From the NCBI GenBank assembly GCA_050743075.1, contig JBOGDS010000111.1, positions 1 through 10,289 of the forward strand: 10,289 bases of DNA, given 5' to 3'. This DNA is from JBOGDS01 sp050743075. Lineage in GTDB: Bacteria; Actinomycetota; Actinomycetes; Jiangellales; Jiangellaceae. The first letter of the stretch is position 1, and every line of letters starts with the position of its first letter. The notes under the pieces are model-generated. The model was not told the origin of the DNA and searched no databases. It was given only the letters and a program-made list of their open reading frames with translations. This document shows positions 1-6,369 of the stretch, one piece after another. The position numbers and the translations under genes are program-made.

Positions 1-3
1 GTG

Positions 4-141
4 CTACGCGAACCCGATGGGCTCGTCACTGATGTGGAATGTGAACTCCTGTGGGCCCTCGTCGGGGTAGGACCAGTAGTCGACCATCGCCCAACGGGGC
101 TCGCCTTCGGGGAGTGTGAACTCGGCGATCCCCGTCGCTGA
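4..141 (-). pseudogene. Possible 3' remnant of an unidentified gene
   Basis: Read on the minus strand, this stretch is open and ends in a TAG stop at 4-6. Its last residues look protein-like: an acidic and aromatic C-terminus with RWAMVDYWSYPDEG, ending in ISDEPIGFA. There is no ATG or GTG upstream that would make a normal gene. The only in-frame ATG (85-87) would give 27 residues, and the frame continues without sense into the gene to the right. It lies just downstream of the SWIM-like gene on the same strand. It may be the tail of a decayed gene, or chance. I do not recognise a family. Confidence 0.25.
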
Positions 142-164
142 GGCGTCGCCTCTTGGTCGTCGAC

Positions 165-1559
165 TTACCGCAGTCCGGCCTTGTCGAGCATGGCCATGAA
201 CGAAGGTCGTCGCCGGTTCCGCTCGCGGAGACCAGTCAGGTGCTCGGTGAAGTTGGCGCTTTGGTCGGCGGCCGTCGCGGCGCGGCGGGCAGCCTTGAGG
301 TGGCGGACGGCATCGCGGTAGGCGCGCTTGTCGGTGTCGACGAGCACCTCATCAGCGAGGCGCAGGTACACCGCCAGTGCCTCGGTCGGAGCCGTTGGTT
401 CGCGGGCCTCGGCGAGGCGCAGCCATTGCGAAGACGAGAGCTCGCGGTCACATGCTGTTGCGACGCTCCATGCTTCATCGGGCTCGCCGTCGGCGATCAG
501 GGTGTCGATCAGGCCGGCGGGGTTCCGCTCGGCGAGCGCGGCGCGGGCTGGTCCGACCTCAGCTTCCCAGGTGTCGGTGGATCGGGCCGCGGTCTGCAGC
601 GTGGCGTAGGTGGAGGCGCTGGGAAGGCGGTCGTGGTGGTGTCGGCGGAGCTCGACCACCTCGTCGAGTTCCCCCCTGTCGGCGAGCAGGCCGGCCGCCA
701 GGTCGTAGAGCTTCGCCACCTGCCACCCATTTGTGTCGGCGATCCCGCGACGAGCCCAGCCCAGCGCGTCCTCGACCTGGCCGAGCTCGACCATCGCCTC
801 GGCGACTCGGAAGAACTGGTGCGGTGCCGAGAGGTCGCCGCCGAGCAGCTCGACGAGGCGATCAACGTCTCGGTCGATGACAGCGAGCCGTTCAGCCGCG
901 TACTTCGCCGCGAAGCTCGGGAACCCGCCATAGAGGTCACGAAGGGTCGGCGAATTGTCGGCGGGCGCATCAGCGGGATCGGAGCGCCTGGCGACCTCGC
1001 GCCGGTACACGGCCAGGCCCCTCTCACCGAGCGCGTCGGCGTAGGCGACCGGGTCGACCTCGAAGAAGTCCTGGTCTTCGAACGCGAAGCGGACCATCCA
1101 GTTCGCCAACGCCGTCGGGTCAGCCACTGCTGCAGCACATGCCTGGCGGTGCAGGTCCAGGACTTGGCGGGCGAGGTCGCCGATCATCCCGTCGGAGTCG
1201 TCGGAACGCATGATCACCTTGACGAGGTGCCCCTCCGCCCGTTGCAGCAGTACGACCAGCTCGGCTGTGGGTTCGGCGGCGACCTCGCCAGCCAGCGCGT
1301 CGACGACCGGCGCCGCTTCCCTGGCCCACGCTGACGACGCCCAATAGTCGAGGTGTCGGCGGGTGCGCAAGCCGTCATCGACCGCAGTCTTCAACACCGC
1401 GAGCCGCTCGCCCCCGTCGGCGGCGGAAAGACGAACCGCTCGTGACACGTCCTCGTGCCACTCCGCTGCAGTCACCAACAACCGCCGCGCCAAATGCGCA
1501 TCGAGCCGTTCGACCGCTGCCTCGATCGGCACCTCGTCGTCACGTCGCGGCTCGGGCAC
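165..1559 (-). CDS. SWIM-family C-terminal region (DUF6880-like), N-terminus apparently lost
   Basis: This encodes 464 residues, mostly alpha-helical and TPR-like: HQFFRVAEAMVELGQVEDAL near the middle, then paired helices to the C-terminus. The C-terminal stretch AYRDAVRHLKAARRA and the end FMAMLDKAGLR are typical of actinobacterial SWIM zinc-finger proteins, whose long helical tail is annotated as DUF6880-like. In that family a SWIM motif (CxC...CxH) precedes this tail. It is absent here, so the protein is short by roughly the N-terminal domain. The start is a GTG at 1557-1559 with only a GAAGG one base away, which is too close for a good ribosome binding site. The same frame stays open for another 19 codons to a TAG at 1617-1619 with no better start. 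I therefore read it as a 5'-truncated gene, cut where the integrase region begins. Its role is unknown; SWIM domains generally bind DNA or protein. Confidence is high for coding and moderate for family and truncation. Confidence 0.75.
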   Translation of the reverse strand: MPEPRRDDEVPIEAAVERLDAHLARRLLVTAAEWHEDVSRAVRLSAADGGERLAVLKTAVDDGLRTRRHLDYWASSAWAREAAPVVDALAGEVAAEPTAELVVLLQRAEGHLVKVIMRSDDSDGMIGDLARQVLDLHRQACAAAVADPTALANWMVRFAFEDQDFFEVDPVAYADALGERGLAVYRREVARRSDPADAPADNSPTLRDLYGGFPSFAAKYAAERLAVIDRDVDRLVELLGGDLSAPHQFFRVAEAMVELGQVEDALGWARRGIADTNGWQVAKLYDLAAGLLADRGELDEVVELRRHHHDRLPSASTYATLQTAARSTDTWEAEVGPARAALAERNPAGLIDTLIADGEPDEAWSVATACDRELSSSQWLRLAEAREPTAPTEALAVYLRLADEVLVDTDKRAYRDAVRHLKAARRAATAADQSANFTEHLTGLRERNRRRPSFMAMLDKAGLR

Positions 1560-1677
1560 GCCTTCGACCGTATCGGCCGCGCTGAGCCGGAGCTCGGTGC
1601 TGTCGGACGCACGCGACTACCTGGTCAGACGGCTCGAGGGCTCGTCGGGTTGGTCCCGAAGTGGTCAGGCTGCGCCG

Positions 1678-2816
1678 ATGGCGTACATCATCCAACGACA
1701 GGACCGCTTCTACGTCGTCGCCTACGACGGCCTCGACCCGCTGGCCGGCAAGGAACGGCGCCGCTGGCATCCCGCCGGCTACGACCGCCACGAGGCCGAG
1801 CAGATGGCCAAGCGCATCGAGGCGGACGACGCCGGGCCCGCTCCGGCCCGAGGAGGACCGACGGCCCTTGGCGAGTTCCTCACCGACACCTGGCTGCCGA
1901 TCAAGCGCCGCCACGTCCGGACCTCGACCGCCAACCGGTACTCGTGGTTCGTCCAGAACTACATCAATCCGGCCATCGGCCACGTCCCGCTTCGACGCCT
2001 GCGGGCCGACCACCTCGACGGGCTCTACGACCAGCTCGGCAGCAACGGCGGCCGTTACGGCACCGGCCTCGCCCCGAAGACCGTGCACGAGGTGCACGTC
2101 ATCGTCCGGTCCTCACTCGACATGGCGATGCGGCGTCAGCTCGTCGATACCAACGTCGCCCAGGCCACCAACGCCCGACACAAGCGCCCGACCCGCAAGA
2201 TCCCTCGCGCCTGGACGGCCGAGGAACTGGCCACGTTCCTCGTTCCCACCGCCTCTACCCCGCACTGCACCTGACCGCCTGCACCGGCATGCGCCAAGGC
2301 GAGGTCGCCGGGCTCAAGTGGTCTGACCTCGATCGCACAACCAGCCAGCTCTCGATCAGCCGCACCCTCCAGAGCATCGCCGGTCAGCCTGTCGAGTTCC
2401 CGGACAAGACCCGCAACAGCCGTCGCTGCATCGATCTCGACGAGGACACGATGGAGGTGCTCGCACGGTGGCGGCGACGCCTGGCGCGAGAGGGACTACC
2501 GCACGGGATCGACGACTGGATGTTCGTCAACACGACGGGACGGTTCGTGAACCCCGAATCCCTCAGCCAGCTCTTCGACCGGCTCCAGGCCCGCCTGCCG
2601 GACCTGACCCGGATCCGGTTCCACGATTATGCCGACCTCCGCCACACCCACGCGCCGTTGCTCATCATGGACGGCGAAGCCGTCAAGGTCGTTTGCGAGC
2701 GCCTCGGTCACGCCAACGTCGCGTTCACGATGCACACCTACCAGCACCTGCTGCCCTGCATGAGCGCCGCTGCCGCTCGACGTTTCGCCCCCTGCTCACC
2801 CGCTCCAGCCAGGTAG
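1678..2816 (+). pseudogene. Tyrosine site-specific integrase, frameshifted and active-site damaged
   Basis: Starting at ATG 1678 (MAYIIQRQDRFYVV), this matches the intact integrase at 8450-9586 along its length: an Arm-binding N-terminal domain, an SAM-like core-binding domain (LGEFLTDTWLPIKRRHVR), then the catalytic domain. The first frame stops at 2272-2274. The catalytic half continues in another frame from about 2250 (RLYPALHLTACTGMRQGE). Compared with the intact copy, the 8 bases at 2242-2249 replace 18, a net 10-base loss. The catalytic half keeps the first Arg (TGMRQGE), Lys (DKTR), LGH and nucleophile Tyr (HTYQH). The HxxR box instead reads HDYADLRHTH, where three extra residues separate His from Arg. 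A further 1-base loss near 2790 probably shortens the C-terminus. The protein should be inactive. The gene lies beside a tRNA-derived attachment site, which fits an integrase that once used it. Confidence 0.9.
1702..1731 (+). repeat. 30-bp perfect direct repeat, copy 1 (in integrase 1)
   Basis: The 30 bases coding for DRFYVVAYDG in the broken integrase are identical to 8474-8503 in the intact integrase, in the same orientation and about 6.8 kb apart. This reflects the paralogy of the two genes. It also offers a substrate for homologous recombination that would delete everything between them. Confidence 0.85.
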
Positions 2817-2895
2817 ACGTCTACCGGCTTCACAACGATGAATCCGCAGGTCACCGGCCTACCCGACCAGAAGCCGGTAGACGACGCCCGTAGAC
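2813..2895. repeat. Cluster of GTAGAC hexamers and inverted repeats, putative integrase arm sites
   Basis: GTAGACGTCTAC (2813-2824) is a perfect 12-bp palindrome overlapping the stop of the broken integrase. GTCTACCGGCTT (2819-2830) recurs inverted as AAGCCGGTAGAC (2871-2882), and another GTAGAC sits at 2890-2895. So four copies of one hexamer fall within 83 bases, immediately beside the tRNA-derived core site. Tyrosine integrases typically bind such short arm-type sites flanking the core. Assigning these to the integrase is inference. Confidence 0.5.
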
Positions 2896-2906
2896 GGCCA
2901 CCGGAA

Positions 2907-2951
2907 CGCAGAATGCCCCACTCCGGGAAGTGGGGCCTGAACTGCGGTTTT
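2907..2951 (+). terminator. Two-tier hairpin terminator after integrase 1
   Basis: The inner stem GCCCCACT / AGTGGGGC (2915-2922 with 2929-2936, six-base loop) is perfect. An outer stem CGCAG / CTGCG (2907-2911 with 2942-2946) encloses it and is followed by GTTTT ending at 2951. It reads as a rho-independent terminator on the plus strand, downstream of the integrase. The T-run is short, so strength is uncertain. On the other strand it lies just beyond the 3' end of the tRNA fragment and would lack a U tract. Confidence 0.5.
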
Positions 2952-2954
2952 CGT

Positions 2955-2999
2955 TGGTGGCGGGGGCGGGATTTGAACCCGCGACCTTCGGGTTATGAG
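2955..2999 (-). other. 3' part of tRNA-Met(CAT): integrase attachment-site core
   Basis: On the minus strand this 45-base segment is an exact tRNA 3' part. It has an anticodon loop CTCATAA (2993-2999, anticodon CAT), the 3' anticodon stem CCCGA, variable bases AGGTC and a perfect T arm (GCGGG, loop TTCAAAT, CCCGC; 2966-2982). It then has acceptor strand CCCCGCC (2959-2965), discriminator A and an encoded CCA (2955-2957). Beyond 2999 the expected 5' anticodon stem (TCGGG) is not there (GGCCA instead), and no D arm or 5' acceptor strand follows. The gene is therefore not a functional tRNA. Loss of similarity exactly at the anticodon loop is the classic form of an att core used by tyrosine integrases. 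It lies 139 bases past the broken integrase, the usual position. Whether it is an attP, a hybrid junction or a tandem-element boundary cannot be decided here. Confidence 0.85.
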
Positions 3000-3107
3000 T
3001 GGCCCGTCCAGCGGGTGGCGTCGAGTGACCGCCGATAGCGCTGAGCAGGGAGTCCTCGTGACGGCCAGTCCAGGTGGTGCAGCGGATCGTCTCTCGTATG
3101 GGTGTGT

Positions 3108-3130
3108 TCGTTAGACAACTCGTTAGACAC
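3108..3130 (+). repeat. Tandem direct repeat TCGTTAGACA, 12-base period
   Basis: TCGTTAGACA occurs at 3108-3117 and again at 3120-3129. The TTAGAC core resembles the GTAGAC hexamers on the other side of the tRNA fragment. Together they suggest arm-type recombinase or accessory-protein sites flanking the core on both sides, as in a phage-type attP. The second copy also supplies the stop codon (3123-3125) that ends the truncated SMC-like frame. Confidence 0.5.
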
Positions 3131-3737
3131 GACCGGGCCGGGGCGTCGCAACACCGGCTACGGAGAGTGACATCGATTCGTGTGTGCTTGCGAGTAGCCA
3201 ATCGCGCCACCGCTCGGGTCCGTCGTCGTGTTCGAGCTCCATGGTGGGCGCGCGGTGGAACAGCTCGATGAGCTGGTCGCGGAACGCTGCCCGCGACGGG
3301 CGCTTGCTGTCAACGCGTGTCGGGAGGGTGTCGAGGTCGAGCGTGCCGGAGACGGGGCGGAACGCGTACCACCAGGGCCGGAGGTTGGACTGGTCGCTGC
3401 TGCGCGACTTGTTTCGCCATTCGAGGACGGCGCCGGTGATGAGCAGGGCTTCGCCGCCGTGCCCGTCGTCGATGGCCCACTCGAGCGCGATGTGGCCGGT
3501 GTCGTCGGCGAGGACGAAGTCGCCGAGCTTGGCGCCGCCGAGGGTGTTGCGGCGGCCGGGGAGGACGGCGGCGAAGATGAGCTTGAGGAGGACGGACTTA
3601 CCGCCGCCATTCTCGAGGTGGATGAGGGCGACGTTGGCGGCGTCGCCGGCGCGGTCGGTCAGGTCGATGGTGACCGGGTCGAAGCGGGCGCCGGTCGGGC
3701 CGATGCCGTCGAGGCGGATGCGTCGCAGCCGGGTCAT
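3123..3737 (-). CDS. SMC/MukB-like (JetC-type) ATPase, N-terminal fragment
   Basis: The 204-residue ORF is the head start of a large SMC-like ATPase. After MTRLRRIRLDGIGP comes ALIHLENGGGKSVLLKLIF (residues about 37-55). Its LENGGGKS (41-48) is a P-loop with Leu replacing the usual first Gly, as in MukB-like and other condensin-type ATPases, followed by VLPGRRNTLG. The fold then continues to ERWRDWLLAS near residue 184. After this the sequence becomes a Pro/Arg/Ser tail with no resemblance to the family, ending at a stop within the att-flanking repeat. Relatives exceed 1000 residues with long coiled coils and a C-terminal Walker B/signature half. None of that is present, so the motor cannot hydrolyse ATP as a complete protein. 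The ATG overlaps the stop of the upstream gene as ATGA (3734-3737), showing translational coupling. Identification as JetC rather than another MukB-like family rests on operon order. Confidence 0.75.
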   Translation of the reverse strand: MTRLRRIRLDGIGPTGARFDPVTIDLTDRAGDAANVALIHLENGGGKSVLLKLIFAAVLPGRRNTLGGAKLGDFVLADDTGHIALEWAIDDGHGGEALLITGAVLEWRNKSRSSDQSNLRPWWYAFRPVSGTLDLDTLPTRVDSKRPSRAAFRDQLIELFHRAPTMELEHDDGPERWRDWLLASTHESMSLSVAGVATPRPGRV

Positions 3738-4510
3738 CCCGCCTTCCCCTCGGCCGCGGTCGTCGTCGCAGGATCGTCGGTCTCGGCGAGGGCGAGCACA
3801 TCGGCGTACAGCTCGCCGCCGGCGAGCTCGCGCACGAGGATCCGGAAGCGCGGAAGCGCCCGGAAGGTGCCGCCCTCGTCGTCGGAGACCTTCTGGGCGA
3901 GACCCTGGTCGACGAGCCAGGCGAGGGCCTTGCCGATGATGGCGGTCGTGGTGTGGCTGTTCTGGCGCCCGTCACCGGTGCGGGACGCGGACGCGCGCCG
4001 CTTGAAGGCACGCCAGGTCCCTTCGAGGGTCGGCTGGTCGAAGGGTGGGTCGACGTCGAGCTCGTCGGTGGCGGCACGCTCGTCGAGTCGCGCGCACAGC
4101 CGACGTAGGTACTCCTCGACCTCGGTGACGGTGACTCGCGTTGTCCGGTCGACAGCCTCGAGGTGGTGCGGCTGCGGGTAGCAGATGCGGGTGATGGCAA
4201 TGAACGCGAGGCCGTGGGTGACCCGGAGGTCCATCCGGTTCTCGGACTTCGTCTGCCGCGCGTAGTCGCGCAGCGCCAGGGCGAACGACGAGTCCTCCTC
4301 GGCGCAGGCAACGACGCCGACGCCCGGGTCGACGGTGACCAGCCACAGGCGAAGTCCGTCCGCGACGTCCTCGACCGCGCGTGCGAACGTCGTGTCGCCG
4401 ATAAACCGGCTGACGAGCCGCGCGTACTCGCCGCTGTTGTCGCCCCCGGGCGTGAGCTTCGGCGTAAGCGCGTACGCGATGAGCCGTGCGGCGTCTGCTG
4501 CGTCAGACAT
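3734..4510 (-). CDS. MukE/JetB-like condensin accessory subunit (candidate)
   Basis: The gene encodes 258 residues from ATG 4508-4510 (MSDAADAARLIAYAL), an acidic soluble protein without signal or membrane segments. Two regions look like winged-helix units. One lies around residues 45-140 (FARAVEDVADGLRLWLVTVD to YLRRLCARLDE). The other runs from about 165 to 230, where TTAIIGKALAWLVDQGLAQKV is followed by TFRALPRFRILVREL. Paired winged helices are the hallmark of MukE and the Wadjet subunit JetB, which bridge kleisin and SMC heads. The start overlaps the upstream gene's TGA by 8 bases, and the stop overlaps the next ATG by 4. The middle position in a kleisin-MukE-SMC order supports the role. 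An ATG ten codons earlier (4538-4540) is possible but has no better ribosome binding site. I do not recognise the sequence itself as a named family, so the function is inferred from context and fold impression. Confidence 0.65.
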   Translation of the reverse strand: MSDAADAARLIAYALTPKLTPGGDNSGEYARLVSRFIGDTTFARAVEDVADGLRLWLVTVDPGVGVVACAEEDSSFALALRDYARQTKSENRMDLRVTHGLAFIAITRICYPQPHHLEAVDRTTRVTVTEVEEYLRRLCARLDERAATDELDVDPPFDQPTLEGTWRAFKRRASASRTGDGRQNSHTTTAIIGKALAWLVDQGLAQKVSDDEGGTFRALPRFRILVRELAGGELYADVLALAETDDPATTTAAEGKAG

Positions 4511-6071
4511 GTTCGCGAGCCTGACTTCTGGCAGCGACATCGTCGTCGGTGCGGCGTTCGCACGGGGTGACGAGCAGGTCGGCGCCGGCGAACCTTGGGT
4601 GGTCGAGGATGCTGTCGTCGTCGACGGCGAGCATGATCGTGGCCTCGCCGGCGGCGAGCCGGTGGCCGAGGCCGGGGTCGACGGCACGAACTGCGAGAAG
4701 CGCGACGAGGTGGGCGACGTCGCCGGCTTCGGTCTCCTCGGCGCGGGCCAGGAGAGCTGAGAGCCGGGTCGGACGGTCGCAGTTGGCGAGGATCGCCTCG
4801 GCGGCGTCCCATGTGCGGTCATCGAAGCGGGGTTCGCGGCGGATGTCGACGAGGTCGGGCGCGTCGAGGTCGCCGTCGTCCTCTCCGTCGTCGCGGGGAG
4901 GACGACACAGGACGGTGACGAGCCGGTCAAGGTCAGCGACCAGCGCGGCTGGGCCGGTGATGCGGGCGAAGAATCCCTCGACCGGTCGGCCGGCGGTGCG
5001 CAGCGGCGCCTCGAGGATGGGGACGAGGATCTGACGTTCGAGGTCGACGAGCGACACCGACGTGACCGGCCGGGCGAGCAGGTCGCGGGTCGCGTCGCGG
5101 AACTCGACGCGTACGCCGATGAGCTTGCGTTGCAGTGCCTCGTGCCGTGCCTCGCAGTCCTTGAGCAACTGCAGCATCTGCGATGCCTTGGCGCGCAGGC
5201 TCGGGTCGGTCGCCTCGTCCCGGCTGTGTGTGACATTGGCAATGATGGTCCGCTCGGTCCGGTAGCGGACGGCGACATGCGCGAGCGCGCGGTCAATGAG
5301 CGCGGGGATGCGCTCGACCCAGTCGACCTCCGCGACGTTCTGGCGGGTGGCGACGACGTCGCGGCGGATCTGCTCGGCGTAGCGGATGCTCTGGTACCGC
5401 GCGTGCTCGGCGGCGTGCACCGCCTCGCCCCACATGCCGCGCTTGACGAGGCTGTCCATCTTCGCGTCGACGGCCTCGGCAGCTGACTCGATGTCGGTGT
5501 CGAGGGCGCCGATGAGGACGTTGATGGCCTCGTCGCTGGCGCGCAGATAGATCTCGCCGCCGACGCCCTGGTGTTCGGTGAGCAGTTCGACGTGGAAGCC
5601 GCGCGCCTCGTAGTCGCCGGCGTCATCCCATCGGCCGTATGCGGCGTGGAACGGCTCGTCGCCGCCGCGGCCCGAGATGAGCCCTTCGACGATCCACTGC
5701 GCCGCGCGGCCTGCCATGGTGGATCCGAGGGTCGGGTCCTGCCGGGCGACCTGGCGGGTCAGGAGTTCGACCGTTCGGTCGTAGGACGCGCCGGTGTCAA
5801 AGTCCATGGCGACGGCAACGGCGTCAATGGCGACGAACGCGAGCTCCCAGCAGTTCAGGCGGGCCCAACCGCCTTCGCCAGCGCGGCCCTTGTTCGACTC
5901 GAGCGCGTGCAGCGGCGCCGTGCAGGCGAGCGCCTTAACGCGCCGGCTCAAGCTCTCGGCGGCGACGCTGCCCGCGAATGCCGACAGGTTGAGGGTGAAC
6001 GACGGCCGCGGCCCGTCACCGCCCAAGTCGACGTCCAACTCCGTGTCTGCGGTTTCGTGTATTTCGGCCAT
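4503..6071 (-). CDS. MukF/JetA-like kleisin subunit (candidate), first gene of the condensin-like operon
   Basis: This encodes 522 residues from ATG 6069-6071 (MAEIHETADTELDVDLGG), preceded by a GAGG ribosome-binding element 5 bases upstream. The frame runs further upstream but that part is low-complexity and not coding-like. The N-terminal third (about 60-200) is helical with a winged-helix look (CWELAFVAIDAVAVAMDFDT, then YDRTVELLTRQVARQDP). GGEIYLRASDEAINVLIGAL begins a long helical segment rich in Ala/Glu/Arg (about 200-330: AVHAAEHARYQSIRYAEQ, ALAHVAVRYRTERT). This resembles the neck-binding helices of bacterial kleisins. The C-terminal third is acidic and variable. Length and first position match MukF or JetA, which link the two heads of the SMC motor. 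It has no recognised catalytic site. The assignment depends on gene order (kleisin, MukE-like, SMC) and helical architecture. With the motor truncated, the operon probably no longer makes a working complex. Confidence 0.6.
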   Translation of the reverse strand: MAEIHETADTELDVDLGGDGPRPSFTLNLSAFAGSVAAESLSRRVKALACTAPLHALESNKGRAGEGGWARLNCWELAFVAIDAVAVAMDFDTGASYDRTVELLTRQVARQDPTLGSTMAGRAAQWIVEGLISGRGGDEPFHAAYGRWDDAGDYEARGFHVELLTEHQGVGGEIYLRASDEAINVLIGALDTDIESAAEAVDAKMDSLVKRGMWGEAVHAAEHARYQSIRYAEQIRRDVVATRQNVAEVDWVERIPALIDRALAHVAVRYRTERTIIANVTHSRDEATDPSLRAKASQMLQLLKDCEARHEALQRKLIGVRVEFRDATRDLLARPVTSVSLVDLERQILVPILEAPLRTAGRPVEGFFARITGPAALVADLDRLVTVLCRPPRDDGEDDGDLDAPDLVDIRREPRFDDRTWDAAEAILANCDRPTRLSALLARAEETEAGDVAHLVALLAVRAVDPGLGHRLAAGEATIMLAVDDDSILDHPRFAGADLLVTPCERRTDDDVAARSQAREHV

Positions 6072-6119
6072 CGGACCTCGCGATGCCGAACCCTGGCGGG
6101 TCCGTATGCCGTCCGGAAC

Positions 6120-6146
6120 ACGGTACCCGGGCACTGTGACGGTCAA
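6120..6146 (-). promoter_or_regulatory. Weak candidate promoter for the condensin-like operon
   Basis: On the minus strand TTGACC (6141-6146) and TACCGT (6120-6125) are 15 bases apart, about 50 bases upstream of the start of the kleisin-like gene. The hexamers are partial matches and the spacing is short. It is the best sigma-70-like pair I see in the 298-base gap between the toxin and this operon. Confidence 0.2.
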
Positions 6147-6164
6147 GGGCTGGGCGATGGCGTC

Positions 6165-6323
6165 AACCGGCCGCCGAAAGTTGCGGTCAACGTGGCATTT
6201 GCCAGGTCTGGCCGTCGCATCCCGCTCATCGATCTGCTCGCCTACCGCGACGACATGATCGCCCGTCGCCGTGCCGTGCTTCATCAGATGTCCCGGAACG
6301 CCGAATCGCCCGGGCTCTACGAC
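6165..6323 (+). pseudogene. Remnant of a small helix-turn-helix (excisionase-type) antitoxin, C-terminal part
   Basis: In the plus frame starting at 6180, GRRIPLIDLLAYRDDM (from 6210) followed by MSRNAESPGLYD (to 6323) closely follows the C-terminus of MerR/excisionase-type antitoxins. In that family a THRR(I/V) motif leads into an (D/E)(L/V)LAY(R/K) helix and the protein ends near GLYD. The preceding VNRPPKV may be a degraded VSRP recognition helix. No start codon, complete helix-turn-helix or following PIN toxin is visible, and the frame runs past the expected end. I read it as a leftover of a second toxin-antitoxin locus lying in the gap between the toxin gene and the condensin-like operon. 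It fills most of that gap. Confidence 0.5.
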
Positions 6324-6369
6324 CGAGCAGGATGCGTGAGATCGCAGAATGGCCGAACACGGCTGCGGC

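Noticed and set aside
153..1334. Long plus-strand open frame opposite the SWIM-like gene
   Set aside because: The minus-strand product has family-like helices and C-terminus, while the plus product is a Gly/Val/Arg-rich antisense translation typical of high-GC genes.
2925..3040. Functional tRNA-Met gene
   Set aside because: The 5' acceptor strand, D arm and 5' anticodon stem are missing beyond 2999.
3228..4181. Plus-strand open frame opposite the SMC-like and MukE-like genes
   Set aside because: It is antisense to a P-loop gene with coupled starts and has low-complexity composition.
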